Numbered from the stretch's first letter, positions 36,485 through 46,651 are shown. The stretch is DNA of 64,000 nucleotides from Fodinisporobacter ferrooxydans (GCF_022818495.1 NZ_CP089291.1:558001-622000); one strand, 5' to 3'. Numbers and translations are program-made. Notes: a model not told the origin generated them from the sequence alone.

Positions 36485-38029
36485 TCATACTAGAAAGTCT
36501 TGCACCAATCGGTCCAAGACCTGTTCCTGAAACACTTTCCTGCCGGTTTCTTTCATCGTTTGCAAAAGCTGTTCATCCCAGGGAATGTCCAACTGATTCA
36601 AAAGTTTATGCTCGTTTTCCGTGAAATTTGGGTTGTCATTTCGAACAGCTGATAGATACGTTTCTGTATCCATACGCCATGGAATCAATTGACTCCCATA
36701 TCTCTTCATCAACCCGACCGCCATGGATAACCCTTTTACATCAAAATCTCCACTATAATAAATTCGGGGCTGATCATTTGCATATGTCATTTTATCCAAT
36801 AACCGTAATGCGGCTAGAGATGGTTGACCGCTTGTGCAGATCAATAGATGTGCCTTTCGATCTGGTCGGCCTGCGATTAAATCAATCATCGTACCAAAAA
36901 TAGATGGATTTTCTACAACCATAATGTTCGGCCTGTCTGAAAGATCTTCTGCTTCCAATCGTTCAACTGCAGCTAATGGCAAAGCAATGGGCATTCCCTC
37001 AAACTTTTTGATTCCTGCAACCCAGACGATCGAACTGATATCATCCAGTATAATTCCGGACAAAGCATACTGTTCCCGGGTCCATTCAGCATGTGACATA
37101 TCTTCCACATTTTCCGAATCGTCAACAGCATCTGTGCCCTTTAAGCTTTCGTCCGGTGCTAATCGTTCAGCGTTATCCATTGTGTCAATATTTATTGCTG
37201 TACTATTTGTACGATCCCATTTCACATTCGACGCATACCGTGTCAATTCCGGATTCGACTGCCACGATTCAAACCACGCAAGCATCCCCCAGTAAAACAA
37301 TCTGCCAGACAATGTATTACGATCCAATCGATGGGGATCACCGGTTGTCCTTGCGGCAAATATCGGCAATCGTTCACCTTTTGCCGGTAATGCCAGCAAT
37401 GCCGAAATCGTCGTTCGCAGATTCGGGCTGTCATTTTTTTCACGATATTCCTGATAAATCTCCAAGAATGTGCGATACCCATAACCAGTCCCGCTCTGTA
37501 ATTGTCTGATCCATTTTTCGATTGCTTCAGGATTCGCTCTTTGGCATACTTCACCATTTGAAGCCTCGAAATGTAAGATTTCGATTGCCCAATTACAGAA
37601 CTGTTCCCAATTTTTCTGTTCTTCGTCCAGTTGTTCCTGTCGAGTCGACCAATTCTCTCCACACAAAAGACGCAAACAATCGACGGTGGAAACTTGAAAG
37701 TGGGTTTGCTGCAGTGCCTGTTCCAAATCCGTCATCCGGAAGCGAAACTCTGATGCACCATACAAATTGACGGCAAACAAACCTTCGAGTGCTTGCCGTT
37801 CCTCCTCGCCAAGCTGGGTCAAACGGATCGAGCCGGCAATCCGCCCATAACTTTCATATTTTTTGCAAACCAGCATCCACATCCGGCGAAATCCAACCTG
37901 CCCAATATATTCTTTACATTCCGTTAACAAATCCGCCTTTGACCACGCCTTTAACGAATCAGGAGAATTTGCGTAACCAGACACATCGCCCCCTCCATTA
38001 CTCATCCTGCCAGATCCCTGCAGCTTCAT
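36485..38029 (-). CDS. jetD: Wadjet type III nuclease subunit JetD (DUF2399)
   Basis: A 514-residue Toprim-type nuclease subunit (TIGR02679-like). The C-terminal Toprim core shows PNIMVVENPSIFGTMIDL (Glu) and IYYSGDFDVKGLSMAVGLM (Asp-x-Asp), both intact. The N-terminal part is a helical winged-helix region (DUF3323-like). The ATG at 38029 overlaps the jetC stop (ATGA) and follows GAGAGGAAG. The last residues (VQDFLV) end four bases from the probable IS110 boundary; a relic copy at 1.4 kb has a slightly longer tail, so insertion may have trimmed the C-terminus by a few residues. It is the last gene of the second Wadjet operon. Confidence 0.87.
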   Translation of the reverse strand: MKLQGSGRMSNGGGDVSGYANSPDSLKAWSKADLLTECKEYIGQVGFRRMWMLVCKKYESYGRIAGSIRLTQLGEEERQALEGLFAVNLYGASEFRFRMTDLEQALQQTHFQVSTVDCLRLLCGENWSTRQEQLDEEQKNWEQFCNWAIEILHFEASNGEVCQRANPEAIEKWIRQLQSGTGYGYRTFLEIYQEYREKNDSPNLRTTISALLALPAKGERLPIFAARTTGDPHRLDRNTLSGRLFYWGMLAWFESWQSNPELTRYASNVKWDRTNSTAINIDTMDNAERLAPDESLKGTDAVDDSENVEDMSHAEWTREQYALSGIILDDISSIVWVAGIKKFEGMPIALPLAAVERLEAEDLSDRPNIMVVENPSIFGTMIDLIAGRPDRKAHLLICTSGQPSLAALRLLDKMTYANDQPRIYYSGDFDVKGLSMAVGLMKRYGSQLIPWRMDTETYLSAVRNDNPNFTENEHKLLNQLDIPWDEQLLQTMKETGRKVFQEQVLDRLVQDFLV

Positions 38030-41000
38030 TCTTCCTCTCGAGCTGCAGCAACTTCGTTCAGCGCTTCCCAATCTTGATCGCCCATCAATCGTCTCTGAAC
38101 ACCATTCCAGTAGTAAGGAATCAACGTGACAAAATCTACATCCTGTGGACGGTAAATTTCATAAATGGACAATGACGGCACCGTATCATAACATCCCCAT
38201 AAGACCTGGCTCGTCATCATATAATCGAATTGCATCTCGGTCAGCAATTGGAACATATCGCGCATATTTTCATCGTCGACACCGGCAAACGCTTCATCCA
38301 ATGTAATGATACGGGGAGCATCAGGGCTCGAATCTTTATAACGTGAATCCGTCGCTGCGAACAATGGAATATACATTGCCATCGCCCGTTCCCCACCACT
38401 CATGGTATTAAAGCGGGAGTCGGTCAACTCGCGCCAAGATTGGCTGCCTTTGCGAACATACAGGGTAAAGGCAAACCAGTTGCGATAATCGAGCAGTTCC
38501 TGGATCCACCTGCGGAGTCCTTCACCTTCCGCCGCATCTTCCTTCGCCCATTGAATACGGGAACGAAAATGTTCCACCATTTGCTCAATCTCTTCGTCCA
38601 ATAATGTACTCGGATGTTTGCGCAACAGCCTGACCAGTTGTTCCGTATCCAGTTCCCGTTCGTTGTGTGCCGCTTTCGGCTTCCAATCCAATGATAGGAC
38701 AAGTCCGCTGGACGTTTTTCTGCTTTCCATGAATTGATTCATTACCCGCACCCATTGTTCCGCACGATTGATTTTATCCTTGATCGCACGGCCCACACTA
38801 TGAATCAGGATCTGTTCATACAGTTCCCGGTCCTTTTCATCGATCAGCAACTTCTGCTGTTCTTCCAGCCGTACCAGCTCACGCAAAAGCATCCGCGGTG
38901 TCCATGGCTGATTGCGATCCCGCAGCGATTCGATTAGGATCCGGTTGTATATGGAATCATACCGTTGTTCCAGCGAATAATCGAGCAACGCATTTTTTGC
39001 CAATGTGAATGCATCTTGCAAATGGTACTCCAACTGTTGGATCTTGCGGGATTCATAACGGGAACGGAAAAGGACACGGATCGCTTGGGCTGTTTTCAAA
39101 CATGCTTGCATAGATTCCATATCATCTGCCGTTTTCTTGATCGGATGATCCAGTTCAAATCCGACAAGCTGCAGGTTCCATTCGGTACGCCATATTTGCA
39201 AACCGTCCTGCAAATCCTGCTCCTTCTGTTCCAGTTCACTGCGTTTTTGTTGCAATTTTTCCCCTGTGGCTCCACGCTCGCTTTCCAAAGTACGGAGCTT
39301 TGCATTGCAATCATCAATCGTCTGCTTCCATTCTGCCTTCCTGCTTTGCAATGCCTGCAAACGTTCATACACATCATAGAGCCCCAACTCTTGCACCAAT
39401 TTTGTCAATGCATGAGCGGAAGCTTGTTGCTGTTTTTCGCGTTCCTGCAAGTGTTCCAACTGTTCCTGTTCCATCCGGATACGTTCCGATACTTCTTCCA
39501 ATTCTTCTTGGAGTTGTTCCGCTTCCACACGCATTCTTCCAAGAATCACAAGTGTAGATTTCAAACTGTTGCCCAAACGTTCATAGTCTTGCAGGATTTC
39601 GAGGGCATCCTGAAAGTCTTTTTCTCTCTTTAATCGCGACCATTTGGCTGTTTTTTCAAGTACCACCCGTTGCTGTTCACGCCAATTGTGCGTGGCTTCC
39701 TTATATGCCACACTGCAATCCGCTTCAATTTTTTGTGCATGCTCATAAAAAGCTTTTGCTTCCTGCAGCATCTTGTATACAGATCGCAACTCATCTTCAG
39801 GCGGTAAAGCGAGCAGTTCTGCACGGATTTGCTCCGATTGTACCTGCAGGTCCTGAATATGCAAAAGAAGGGAATCCATCTCGTCTGACAGGATTTTTAT
39901 ATTCTCTTCCAGTTTCTGAATCGCAGCCAACCTCGTCTGTCTGCGCGCTTCGGCACCGATCCATTCAGCCCGCTCCTTGCCAGCGACTTGTCCGGACAGA
40001 GGTCCTAAATGAAATGAGCCTGATTCAGTAATCGAAGCTCCCGTGGTCATTTCTTCACCTACTTGAATCGTTCGCAGCACGTCATCGATGTGACACTTTG
40101 TCAGACCACATTCCGCGCTTGGGGTAGGTTCCAGATAGTCGGCCAATGTATGTCCATACAGTACTGGCGATGGCCGAAGCCAGGATTCCTCTTCCTGATC
40201 CAATATCTCAATCGCGTCAGGGGATATCCAGGCATCCAATAGTCCAGCATGGTGTAAGGCAGTTTCCAATACAGCCTTTGTCCGCTCACCGACATGGGGC
40301 TTGAATTCACACAATGCATACAGCGGTCCTCCAACATTGTTACTCGATTCCATGCGACGCTTGCGGGCGTTTTTTCTTGCCTCACTGCGCTCCGGTTCCG
40401 GTTCCCTTTGCTCTTTCCAAGCTTGCAACTCCACTTGCAGTTGATTCAAGTTTTCTCGTTTCAGTTTACATTCATGCTCTGCCTGCAATCGTTGCGCGGT
40501 GAGTTCGGCTTGGGCCCATTGTTCCGATTTTTTGCAAGGTTCTACAATTTCTTCGTAAGCCAACTCCGGATATCTTTGCAAGCGCTGCAGCATGGTGTGA
40601 AACGCTTCTTCCGCTACCGGCAAACGTTGCAGGCTCTTGAACCAGGCAAGCAACCGATCTTCGTGGGCGATGATCGCTGTCTGCAGTGCCTCTTCTTTTG
40701 CACGGACTGTCCGTTCCGCCGCATCCCGTTTTTCCCGCGCAACGCTCATGCTGGTTTCTGCGTCTTTCATCTTCGCAGCAAGATCACGTTCCTTCACACA
40801 TTCCTGCAATACATGTTTCAATTGTTCGCGATACACCGCCAGATCCCGCCGCCAACTCGCCCACACCTGCTCGGGCACGGCCTCATCCAACCGCTTCCAC
40901 TGACGTTCGTATAGATCATGATCGTAAAATTCCACATCTTTCGCGAGATCGTCCAACTCTCGTTGCAGTGTTTGCTGCTCCGGCAATTGCTGTTCCAACT

Positions 41001-42168
41001 GCTGGGTGACGTCCAGCAAACGATTTTCTTTTTTGTCTTTCTCCTGTTGCCCGGCCCGTAATCTTGCGTTTGTTTGATTCAGTCCCTGTTGTGTTTCTTG
41101 CAGTCGTTCTTGCATCGCCTTAAGCTCATGTTGCTTTTCCATTGCCTCCGAACGATTCAGCAGCTCGATTTCTGTCTCGGTCGCCATGAGTTGCTCATTG
41201 GCTTCATTCAGCGCATTGCTGTTTTGTTCGTATTGCTCCATCAGGCGGTTCCACGCCTGTTCTTGCTCCGATACCTCTACAGCTTTCTGTTTGCGCAATT
41301 CTTCTTCCTGCAGCAGCAGCACAGACTGATTGAATAAGCGATATTCATTATACTGATCATAGCTGTCTGCCAACTTTTGCGCTTCTGAGCGGTGCAGGCT
41401 CAATTCATCCAAGCGGTCACTGATCTCATCCATATCTTCGAGCACTTCCGAAAGCGGACGCAGCTCTTCTTCGCTCAACGGCGGCAATGCATCATTAAGG
41501 ATCCCGTAAATGGTTGACGGTTTGAAATCTTTGGACAGCTTGGGGGAACGCAACTGGATCATCAAATCCAAAAGTTCTTTGTATGCTTCCGGATCGGAAA
41601 ATCCGAATAACAATTTATTTATGAGCTGACGGTATTCTCCCTGTTCGCGGACGACTTTTCCTCCGTCTCCGATCACAACTTCCAATCCGGTCCGGTCTAA
41701 AGGCACTTTTTGCCCATGTTTCTCAAACAGATCCACATCATATAGGAAGATATCCTTGCCGATCCGGCGTTGGTCTGTAACCGCAAATCCCCAGAAGCCG
41801 ACTTGTGCCGCTCCACGTCTGGCACGCAAGCCAATCCCGACTGTCAGGTATTTATCGGTCACAGGCTGATGAAACTCCAGATACAAATATCCAGTCCGAT
41901 CCTGGATTCCGCTTTCCGATTCACCGAGTAAATAAAATTCGATTTTTCGATCCTTGGAACCAAACGGGTCCAGTCGTGACGGACGTTTGTCGCCATCAAG
42001 CACCAACGGCAAAAAACTCTGCATCGTAACCGATTTTCCAGATCCGTTAGTACCGCGGAAAATCAACCGGCCATCTGACAAATGGAAGACTTCATCCGCA
42101 TGGTAATACCAAAAATTAAAAATACCCGCACGATTCATGCACCATCTATTGAATTGCATTTTACTCAT
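38026..42168 (-). CDS. jetC: Wadjet type III SMC-like ATPase JetC (TIGR02680-like)
   Basis: A 1380-residue MukB-like ATPase. The head opens RAGIFNFWYYHADEVFHL with Walker A FRGTNGSGKSVTMQSF (near residue 40) and RLDPFGSKDRKIEFYLLGE, all typical of TIGR02680. Very long coiled coils follow (roughly 290-480 and 750-1010). The C-terminal head has TMSGGERAMAMYIPLFAA and Walker B PRIITLDEAFAGVD. The ATG at 42168 is three bases after AAGGAGCGA and overlaps jetB by 8 bases; a longer frame to 42339 lies inside jetB. It is the DNA-loop-extruding motor. Confidence 0.9.
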   Translation of the reverse strand: MSKMQFNRWCMNRAGIFNFWYYHADEVFHLSDGRLIFRGTNGSGKSVTMQSFLPLVLDGDKRPSRLDPFGSKDRKIEFYLLGESESGIQDRTGYLYLEFHQPVTDKYLTVGIGLRARRGAAQVGFWGFAVTDQRRIGKDIFLYDVDLFEKHGQKVPLDRTGLEVVIGDGGKVVREQGEYRQLINKLLFGFSDPEAYKELLDLMIQLRSPKLSKDFKPSTIYGILNDALPPLSEEELRPLSEVLEDMDEISDRLDELSLHRSEAQKLADSYDQYNEYRLFNQSVLLLQEEELRKQKAVEVSEQEQAWNRLMEQYEQNSNALNEANEQLMATETEIELLNRSEAMEKQHELKAMQERLQETQQGLNQTNARLRAGQQEKDKKENRLLDVTQQLEQQLPEQQTLQRELDDLAKDVEFYDHDLYERQWKRLDEAVPEQVWASWRRDLAVYREQLKHVLQECVKERDLAAKMKDAETSMSVAREKRDAAERTVRAKEEALQTAIIAHEDRLLAWFKSLQRLPVAEEAFHTMLQRLQRYPELAYEEIVEPCKKSEQWAQAELTAQRLQAEHECKLKRENLNQLQVELQAWKEQREPEPERSEARKNARKRRMESSNNVGGPLYALCEFKPHVGERTKAVLETALHHAGLLDAWISPDAIEILDQEEESWLRPSPVLYGHTLADYLEPTPSAECGLTKCHIDDVLRTIQVGEEMTTGASITESGSFHLGPLSGQVAGKERAEWIGAEARRQTRLAAIQKLEENIKILSDEMDSLLLHIQDLQVQSEQIRAELLALPPEDELRSVYKMLQEAKAFYEHAQKIEADCSVAYKEATHNWREQQRVVLEKTAKWSRLKREKDFQDALEILQDYERLGNSLKSTLVILGRMRVEAEQLQEELEEVSERIRMEQEQLEHLQEREKQQQASAHALTKLVQELGLYDVYERLQALQSRKAEWKQTIDDCNAKLRTLESERGATGEKLQQKRSELEQKEQDLQDGLQIWRTEWNLQLVGFELDHPIKKTADDMESMQACLKTAQAIRVLFRSRYESRKIQQLEYHLQDAFTLAKNALLDYSLEQRYDSIYNRILIESLRDRNQPWTPRMLLRELVRLEEQQKLLIDEKDRELYEQILIHSVGRAIKDKINRAEQWVRVMNQFMESRKTSSGLVLSLDWKPKAAHNERELDTEQLVRLLRKHPSTLLDEEIEQMVEHFRSRIQWAKEDAAEGEGLRRWIQELLDYRNWFAFTLYVRKGSQSWRELTDSRFNTMSGGERAMAMYIPLFAATDSRYKDSSPDAPRIITLDEAFAGVDDENMRDMFQLLTEMQFDYMMTSQVLWGCYDTVPSLSIYEIYRPQDVDFVTLIPYYWNGVQRRLMGDQDWEALNEVAAAREEE

Positions 42169-43387
42169 TCGCTCCTTTCCAATTATAAATACCGTTCCAT
42201 CGCATGAATGCCGGATACAATCGAATCGTATGCGGATCATCGACGTTTCCGAAATTCCATTCTGCCAGGTGTTGCAACAGCTCGTCCGCCAAGGAACTTG
42301 TAGTTTTTTCACGATACGCCTTGCTCCAGTATTCACCATGGAATCCCTTCAACCGGCTTAAAACCCCTTCAAAATCTGTACGCGTCAGCAGCAAATTGCC
42401 GCATTCATCTTGTTCAAAGAATCCTGGCGTTTTGAATAACATTCGGCGTATTTCACCAGCGAGCAGCATCATCAGATCCGACTCACTGCCAAGCGTCGGG
42501 AACAAATCCATCTCCCCAGTAAGTTCTGTCCACGTAAATACCAACCCTTCGCGAAAGCGCCGGCCTTCCAAGCCAAACATGGTTCGCATCTGATCAATCA
42601 ACCACGAACGTTGGATCTGTACGTAACGTTTTTCTTCATCCGTCCACTGCCAGTCATAAACGACCGGCTCTTGCATCAGTCTGCGGAAAATCGTTTGCCG
42701 CCGTGCTTGGACATCCGAATTTCCCGCTGATAAAGTTGCATATTCCGCTTCAGGCAGCGCAACCGTTGGCGCAATCAATTCCTCCATCGAATCATAAGCC
42801 ATCAATTCTTTTGGAAAACGTCGCAATACGTAGCGAGCCAACGGGGATGCTTCATACAATACGTTTTGGTCGCCACCTTCACGCGCCCAATCGGTTTCTT
42901 CACCTTCCACCACGACCAACACATCCAGTTCCCGTAATTTTTTTAACGCCCTTGCCATCGATAGGCGATGCTCATACAAGGTCCAATCCAAATATACTTC
43001 TGACGATAGAAGGTGATCACGAATGGCATCCACCATTTCGGATAACAAAAATTGTTCCGACTCGTTCCGTCCCTCCATGTACCAAAGACCGTATGTGAAC
43101 AATGCGTAATCACGAGGACTGTGGAATGAGTCAATTCGCATCCACGGCTGAAACGACCCTGGGATTTTTTCCAATTTAACAAATGTCCGTGTCACAATCA
43201 GGCTAAAACCCGCGTGTTCATGAAACCAATCTCGCAACCGTTCATACTGATGTTTGACTGCCAAATACAACTCCGGATCCTTTTCTTTCCTGATCCAATG
43301 TCTATTCAGGAGTGCCTGGGCCGCCTGTCGAAATTCCGCTTGCAGTTGTTCCTGTTGACGAACCCTGCCCCTTCTACGCATTCTCAC
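42161..43387 (-). CDS. jetB: Wadjet type III subunit JetB (DUF2398)
   Basis: A 408-residue protein of the DUF2398/TIGR02678 family, the MukE-like subunit. Features seen are an arginine-rich start, FSLIVTRTFVKLEKIPGSFQPWM, DYALFTYGLWYMEGRNESEQFLLSEM and a helical C-terminal half. The start is GTG at 43387, overlapping the jetA stop (GTGA) and eight bases after GAGGTG; an ATG at 43381 is the alternative. Confidence 0.87.
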   Translation of the reverse strand: MRMRRRGRVRQQEQLQAEFRQAAQALLNRHWIRKEKDPELYLAVKHQYERLRDWFHEHAGFSLIVTRTFVKLEKIPGSFQPWMRIDSFHSPRDYALFTYGLWYMEGRNESEQFLLSEMVDAIRDHLLSSEVYLDWTLYEHRLSMARALKKLRELDVLVVVEGEETDWAREGGDQNVLYEASPLARYVLRRFPKELMAYDSMEELIAPTVALPEAEYATLSAGNSDVQARRQTIFRRLMQEPVVYDWQWTDEEKRYVQIQRSWLIDQMRTMFGLEGRRFREGLVFTWTELTGEMDLFPTLGSESDLMMLLAGEIRRMLFKTPGFFEQDECGNLLLTRTDFEGVLSRLKGFHGEYWSKAYREKTTSSLADELLQHLAEWNFGNVDDPHTIRLYPAFMRWNGIYNWKGANE

Positions 43388-44892
43388 TTACCACTCACCT
43401 CTTTTACGACAAAGCCAAAATCGGGCATTTCGAGCGTCCCGTCTTCGCAAGTCAAATATGCCCTTTTTCCATCACCCGGAACTTGCAAGACGATTTCCAG
43501 ACCATCCGGCGTCCGCGTCGTACGTGAACGATTGGCGATACAACGACTGATCCAGAACAAAAGAAATTTACGTTCCAAGCTTGTCAATCGCTCCAATTCA
43601 CTTACCTTGAACGTCCCCAACCGCAACCACTTTTGCAAAATATCGTTCTCCAGTGATTTTTCTGCGAGAAATGCCTGCTTAGCTTTTTGTTGCTGTTCTT
43701 TTCGATCCCGGATCGCTTCTGTGCCACCCGTTTTCCTATGCACGCGGCTGCGTGATCTCAATTCACGGATGATTGGCACTTCATCCCACATCGACATATC
43801 AGCGGAGTCAGATGTCCGTTCGCCCTCCCCTTGAAAATGTCTTGTTTTGTACAGTCCGTACGTATGTGCAAACAGCCGCTCGGCATCTGTCAGCTCATCG
43901 AGACGCAAAAACCATTGGCCCAGATAATCCAATTCCCTTTTTCGGCTGATTCCGAAACGGTGTTTTTCTTGAATCGCAAGCGCGGCTTTCACCATCTTGG
44001 CGATGCTGTCTTTGGTTGCACGCTCCAGAAATACTACATCGCTTTGTTCCATGTCCTTGCCTGTGAACCAATGCACAAATATCGACCATTCCTCCATATG
44101 CCGTTCAAACCGTTCTTCGTCCGGTATCATCTCTTCCAATGAAGGCAGTCTGGCTTCATCTGCAACAACTTTTTGTACAAAACGATTCCAAACGTCAGCT
44201 TCCGTCTCACGCAGCACCGCTTCCAGTTGCCCGCCCGTACGCTGCAATACGACGATAAAATTGCGTAAATAGTGTGTCAATGTGTCCTTAAAGACCAGAA
44301 ACTGATCTGTCAGCATCAACTCTTCCGCTTTGCCTGTTTGCAGACTCGCAAGATAGTCGGATGCATTCTCATGCAACTGACGGAAGGCAAGCTGCAAATC
44401 GTTCCATAACAGCAACGCTTCTCCGTCTTTCCAATCGTCTGTATCCCGAATTTGCCTGACATATCCCGACAATCGCTCCAGTAACGTCGGTTCCAGTGAT
44501 CCCCCATACCCTTGAATGTTTTCGAGACTTTCCAACATGCGTTCGATCTCAATCGTATAGGGAGTAATCTGATACCGGTAGCGTTTGCGCAAATATTCTT
44601 CAATCGTTGTTGCCCGTCCACCGTCATGACGGCTGTTCAGATTTTTCCATTCTGTCAGCACTTCCAAGTCCCGTTGACATTGTTCCAACGTATAACCAGA
44701 CAATAACTCCCAATTCATGACACCTTCATGTACTTCTTCAACCTTCAACCAATATTTCAATTTGCTGTGATTTTCATAGAAATAACGAAGAATCAATCGG
44801 TACCTTGCCACATTGTCCGCATTCAGATACTTTGTCTCGGGTACCGGCTTTGTCCACAGTTCTTTTACTTGCTTTCGATTCACCGCACTCAT
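43384..44892 (-). CDS. jetA: Wadjet type III subunit JetA (DUF2397)
   Basis: A protein of about 502 residues in the DUF2397/TIGR02677 family, the MukF/kleisin-like subunit and first gene of the second Wadjet operon. Diagnostic stretches are KYLNADNVARYRLILRYFYE near the start, SGYTLEQCQRDLEVLTEWKNL (winged helix) and RTTRTPDGLEIVLQVPGDGKRAYL near the end. The start is uncertain: ATG 44892 begins the conserved part but AGAGG sits right against it; GTG 44883 would be better spaced; a longer frame begins at 44967. The operon has four genes with 4-8 base overlaps. Confidence 0.85.
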   Translation of the reverse strand: MSAVNRKQVKELWTKPVPETKYLNADNVARYRLILRYFYENHSKLKYWLKVEEVHEGVMNWELLSGYTLEQCQRDLEVLTEWKNLNSRHDGGRATTIEEYLRKRYRYQITPYTIEIERMLESLENIQGYGGSLEPTLLERLSGYVRQIRDTDDWKDGEALLLWNDLQLAFRQLHENASDYLASLQTGKAEELMLTDQFLVFKDTLTHYLRNFIVVLQRTGGQLEAVLRETEADVWNRFVQKVVADEARLPSLEEMIPDEERFERHMEEWSIFVHWFTGKDMEQSDVVFLERATKDSIAKMVKAALAIQEKHRFGISRKRELDYLGQWFLRLDELTDAERLFAHTYGLYKTRHFQGEGERTSDSADMSMWDEVPIIRELRSRSRVHRKTGGTEAIRDRKEQQQKAKQAFLAEKSLENDILQKWLRLGTFKVSELERLTSLERKFLLFWISRCIANRSRTTRTPDGLEIVLQVPGDGKRAYLTCEDGTLEMPDFGFVVKEVSGK

Positions 44893-45084
44893 CCTCTGCA
44901 AAACTATCGAATCTATCTCTTGATTACTATAATAGATTTCCGGCACGATAAACACCATCCACACCACATTAAATTATGGTATTAGGATGGACCATTTAAT
45001 CGGAATACAGGCATAAAAATACAAATTTTACCTATAAAGGAATTTAAATATATATTTCACCGAATTTCTACTTATCCCTTCAGA

Positions 45085-45197
45085 TAATTTGCAGACAATA
45101 TAATAATAAAAAATTATTATCATGATTCCAATTATCTATTTTACTTATCAAACATAACGGGCTATGCTTTCTATGTATTCAACATGGGGGTGTGAGA
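45085..45197 (+). promoter_or_regulatory. AT-rich leader of the yeiH-like gene
   Basis: Contains an AT inverted repeat (TAATAAT...ATTATTA, about 45107-45125) that loosely recalls a Fur/PerR-type box, but the fit is poor and the repeat may be chance in AT-rich DNA. No clear promoter was fixed. Confidence 0.25.
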
Positions 45198-46265
45198 ATG
45201 AAACAGAACTCATCTGTACTAGTACAATGTAAGCCAGGAAAAGCCGAAAAAGATCGTTCAGATTTCAGTAAAGGAAGGCTATCACGGTGGCTTTGGCTGG
45301 GGGGAATTGCTTTTACATTTGTCATTGCACTTTTGGGTTTAGGATTGTCAAAACTTTCGATATTTGACCGGGTAGGACAACTCGCTTGTGCAATCCTTAT
45401 CGCAGTAGCGTACAGACAGGTTGCTGGTTATCCAGAGTCGATTCGTCTGGGAATACAATTTTCAGCAAAAAAATTATTGCGATATGCCATCGTTTTGTTT
45501 GGCTTGAAGTTGAACATCGACGTAATTTTGCATCAAGGATTGTGGCTGTTGGTACGTGATACAGGAACGATTGTTTTTGCCATAACCGTGACGGTGCTCA
45601 TTGCAAAATTGTTCAAAGCTGATAAATCTTTATCGTTCCTCCTTGGCATTGGGACGGGCGTATGCGGAGCGGCTGCCATTGCTGCTGTTTCTCCGATTCT
45701 GAGAGCGAAAGAAGAGGACACAGCAATTGGTGCGGGTATTATCGCACTGATGGGTACGGTGTTTGCCATTGTGTACACTGTCATTCGGCCTTTTCTTGGA
45801 CTCTCGCCAACAAATTATGGAATTTGGTCTGGCGTTAGTCTTCACGAAATCGCCCATGTCGCATTAGCTGCGGCTCCTGCTGGTCAGAACGCTTTAGCCA
45901 TTGCGCTGTTGGCTAAACTGGGGCGTGTATTCTTGCTGGTTCCTCTCAGCTTTATCCTTGTAGCTTGGATGAAATACAAAGGTAAAGGGGAGTCGGAAGC
46001 TGCAAAAATTGAATTCCCGTGGTTTCTCATTGGGTTTATTTTAATGAGCCTTGTGGGTAGCTACGTTCTTGGAAAATACATTTTTCTTTCTGCAGTAGTC
46101 ATGAATGACATCGCGATCGTCACTAACTTTGTATTGACTATGGCAATGGTTGGACTGGGGTTAAACGTAAGTTTCAAAGACTTGCGTTCAAAGGCACTGC
46201 GACCACTCATTGCGATGACGATTACCTCGATACTTTTGTCGACGTTTACCTTTTTCACTGTTTGA
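45198..46265 (+). CDS. YeiH-family putative sulfate/sulfonate exporter
   Basis: A 355-residue integral membrane protein of the YeiH/UPF0324 family with about ten predicted membrane helices. Conserved stretches are SAKKLLRYAIVLFGLKLNI, LLGIGTGVCGAAAIAAVSPI and SLHEIAHVALAAAPAG. Family members are linked to export of sulfur compounds or taurine-like substrates; the substrate here is not known. ATG 45198 follows GGGGGTG at good spacing. It is probably co-transcribed with the truncated universal stress protein 26 bases downstream. Confidence 0.87.
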   Translation: MKQNSSVLVQCKPGKAEKDRSDFSKGRLSRWLWLGGIAFTFVIALLGLGLSKLSIFDRVGQLACAILIAVAYRQVAGYPESIRLGIQFSAKKLLRYAIVLFGLKLNIDVILHQGLWLLVRDTGTIVFAITVTVLIAKLFKADKSLSFLLGIGTGVCGAAAIAAVSPILRAKEEDTAIGAGIIALMGTVFAIVYTVIRPFLGLSPTNYGIWSGVSLHEIAHVALAAAPAGQNALAIALLAKLGRVFLLVPLSFILVAWMKYKGKGESEAAKIEFPWFLIGFILMSLVGSYVLGKYIFLSAVVMNDIAIVTNFVLTMAMVGLGLNVSFKDLRSKALRPLIAMTITSILLSTFTFFTV

Positions 46266-46291
46266 TTATCCTACCGAAAAGAGGAATATAA

Positions 46292-46510
46292 ATGAAAAAA
46301 GTATTGTTTGCAACCGACGGATCTAAAGCGTCTGAAGCTGCACAAGATAAGGCTGTAGAACACTTAAGGGTATGGCCAGAATCTACACTTACCATACTTT
46401 ATGTTACAGACAGGGACGCCATGGTAAGCGGCCCCTCTGGAGAAGCAAGGACGAAAGTGATACAAAATAGAATCGAAACATTTTACCATGGTATTGCAAA
46501 TAGCAAATGA
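46292..46510 (+). pseudogene. Universal stress protein, 3'-truncated
   Basis: The first 70 or so residues of a UspA-fold protein: MKKVLFATDGSKASEAAQDKA with the nucleotide-loop Asp, then the LTILYVTDRD strand. The usual length is about 140 residues, and the second half with the GxxGxxG(9)GS ATP-binding motif is missing. The frame ends at a TGA exactly where the IS4-type relic begins, so insertion cut the gene. Confidence 0.8.
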
Positions 46511-46519
46511 ATCGAGTAA

Positions 46520-46615
46520 ATTAACGAATGTAACCCTTTCAGCGATTGATCTCCTTTTTGGTGTGGACACCTAAGGATATCATACCTTCGCTTGATTGGG
46601 TTAATTTTCCATAAA
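46520..46615 (-). mobile_element. End fragment of the same IS4-type element
   Basis: On the minus strand about 95 bases match the left end of the IS4 relic at 22627-22715: a shared start around TAACCCAATCA, then TGATATCCTTA, then AAGGAGATCA and CGCTGAAAGGGTTACA. No transposase part remains. It marks an old insertion that truncated the stress-protein gene. Confidence 0.7.
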
Positions 46616-46651
46616 GAACTTTTCACTGTCCAGTAATTTCATTATAGTGTG

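Noticed and set aside
39000-41340. Long plus-strand frames opposite the type III jetC
   Set aside because: They mirror the coiled-coil codons of jetC on the other strand and have no ribosome sites or family motifs.
45100-45130. Fur/PerR-like box upstream of the yeiH-like gene
   Set aside because: Only a partial match in very AT-rich DNA; kept as a weak note rather than a finding.
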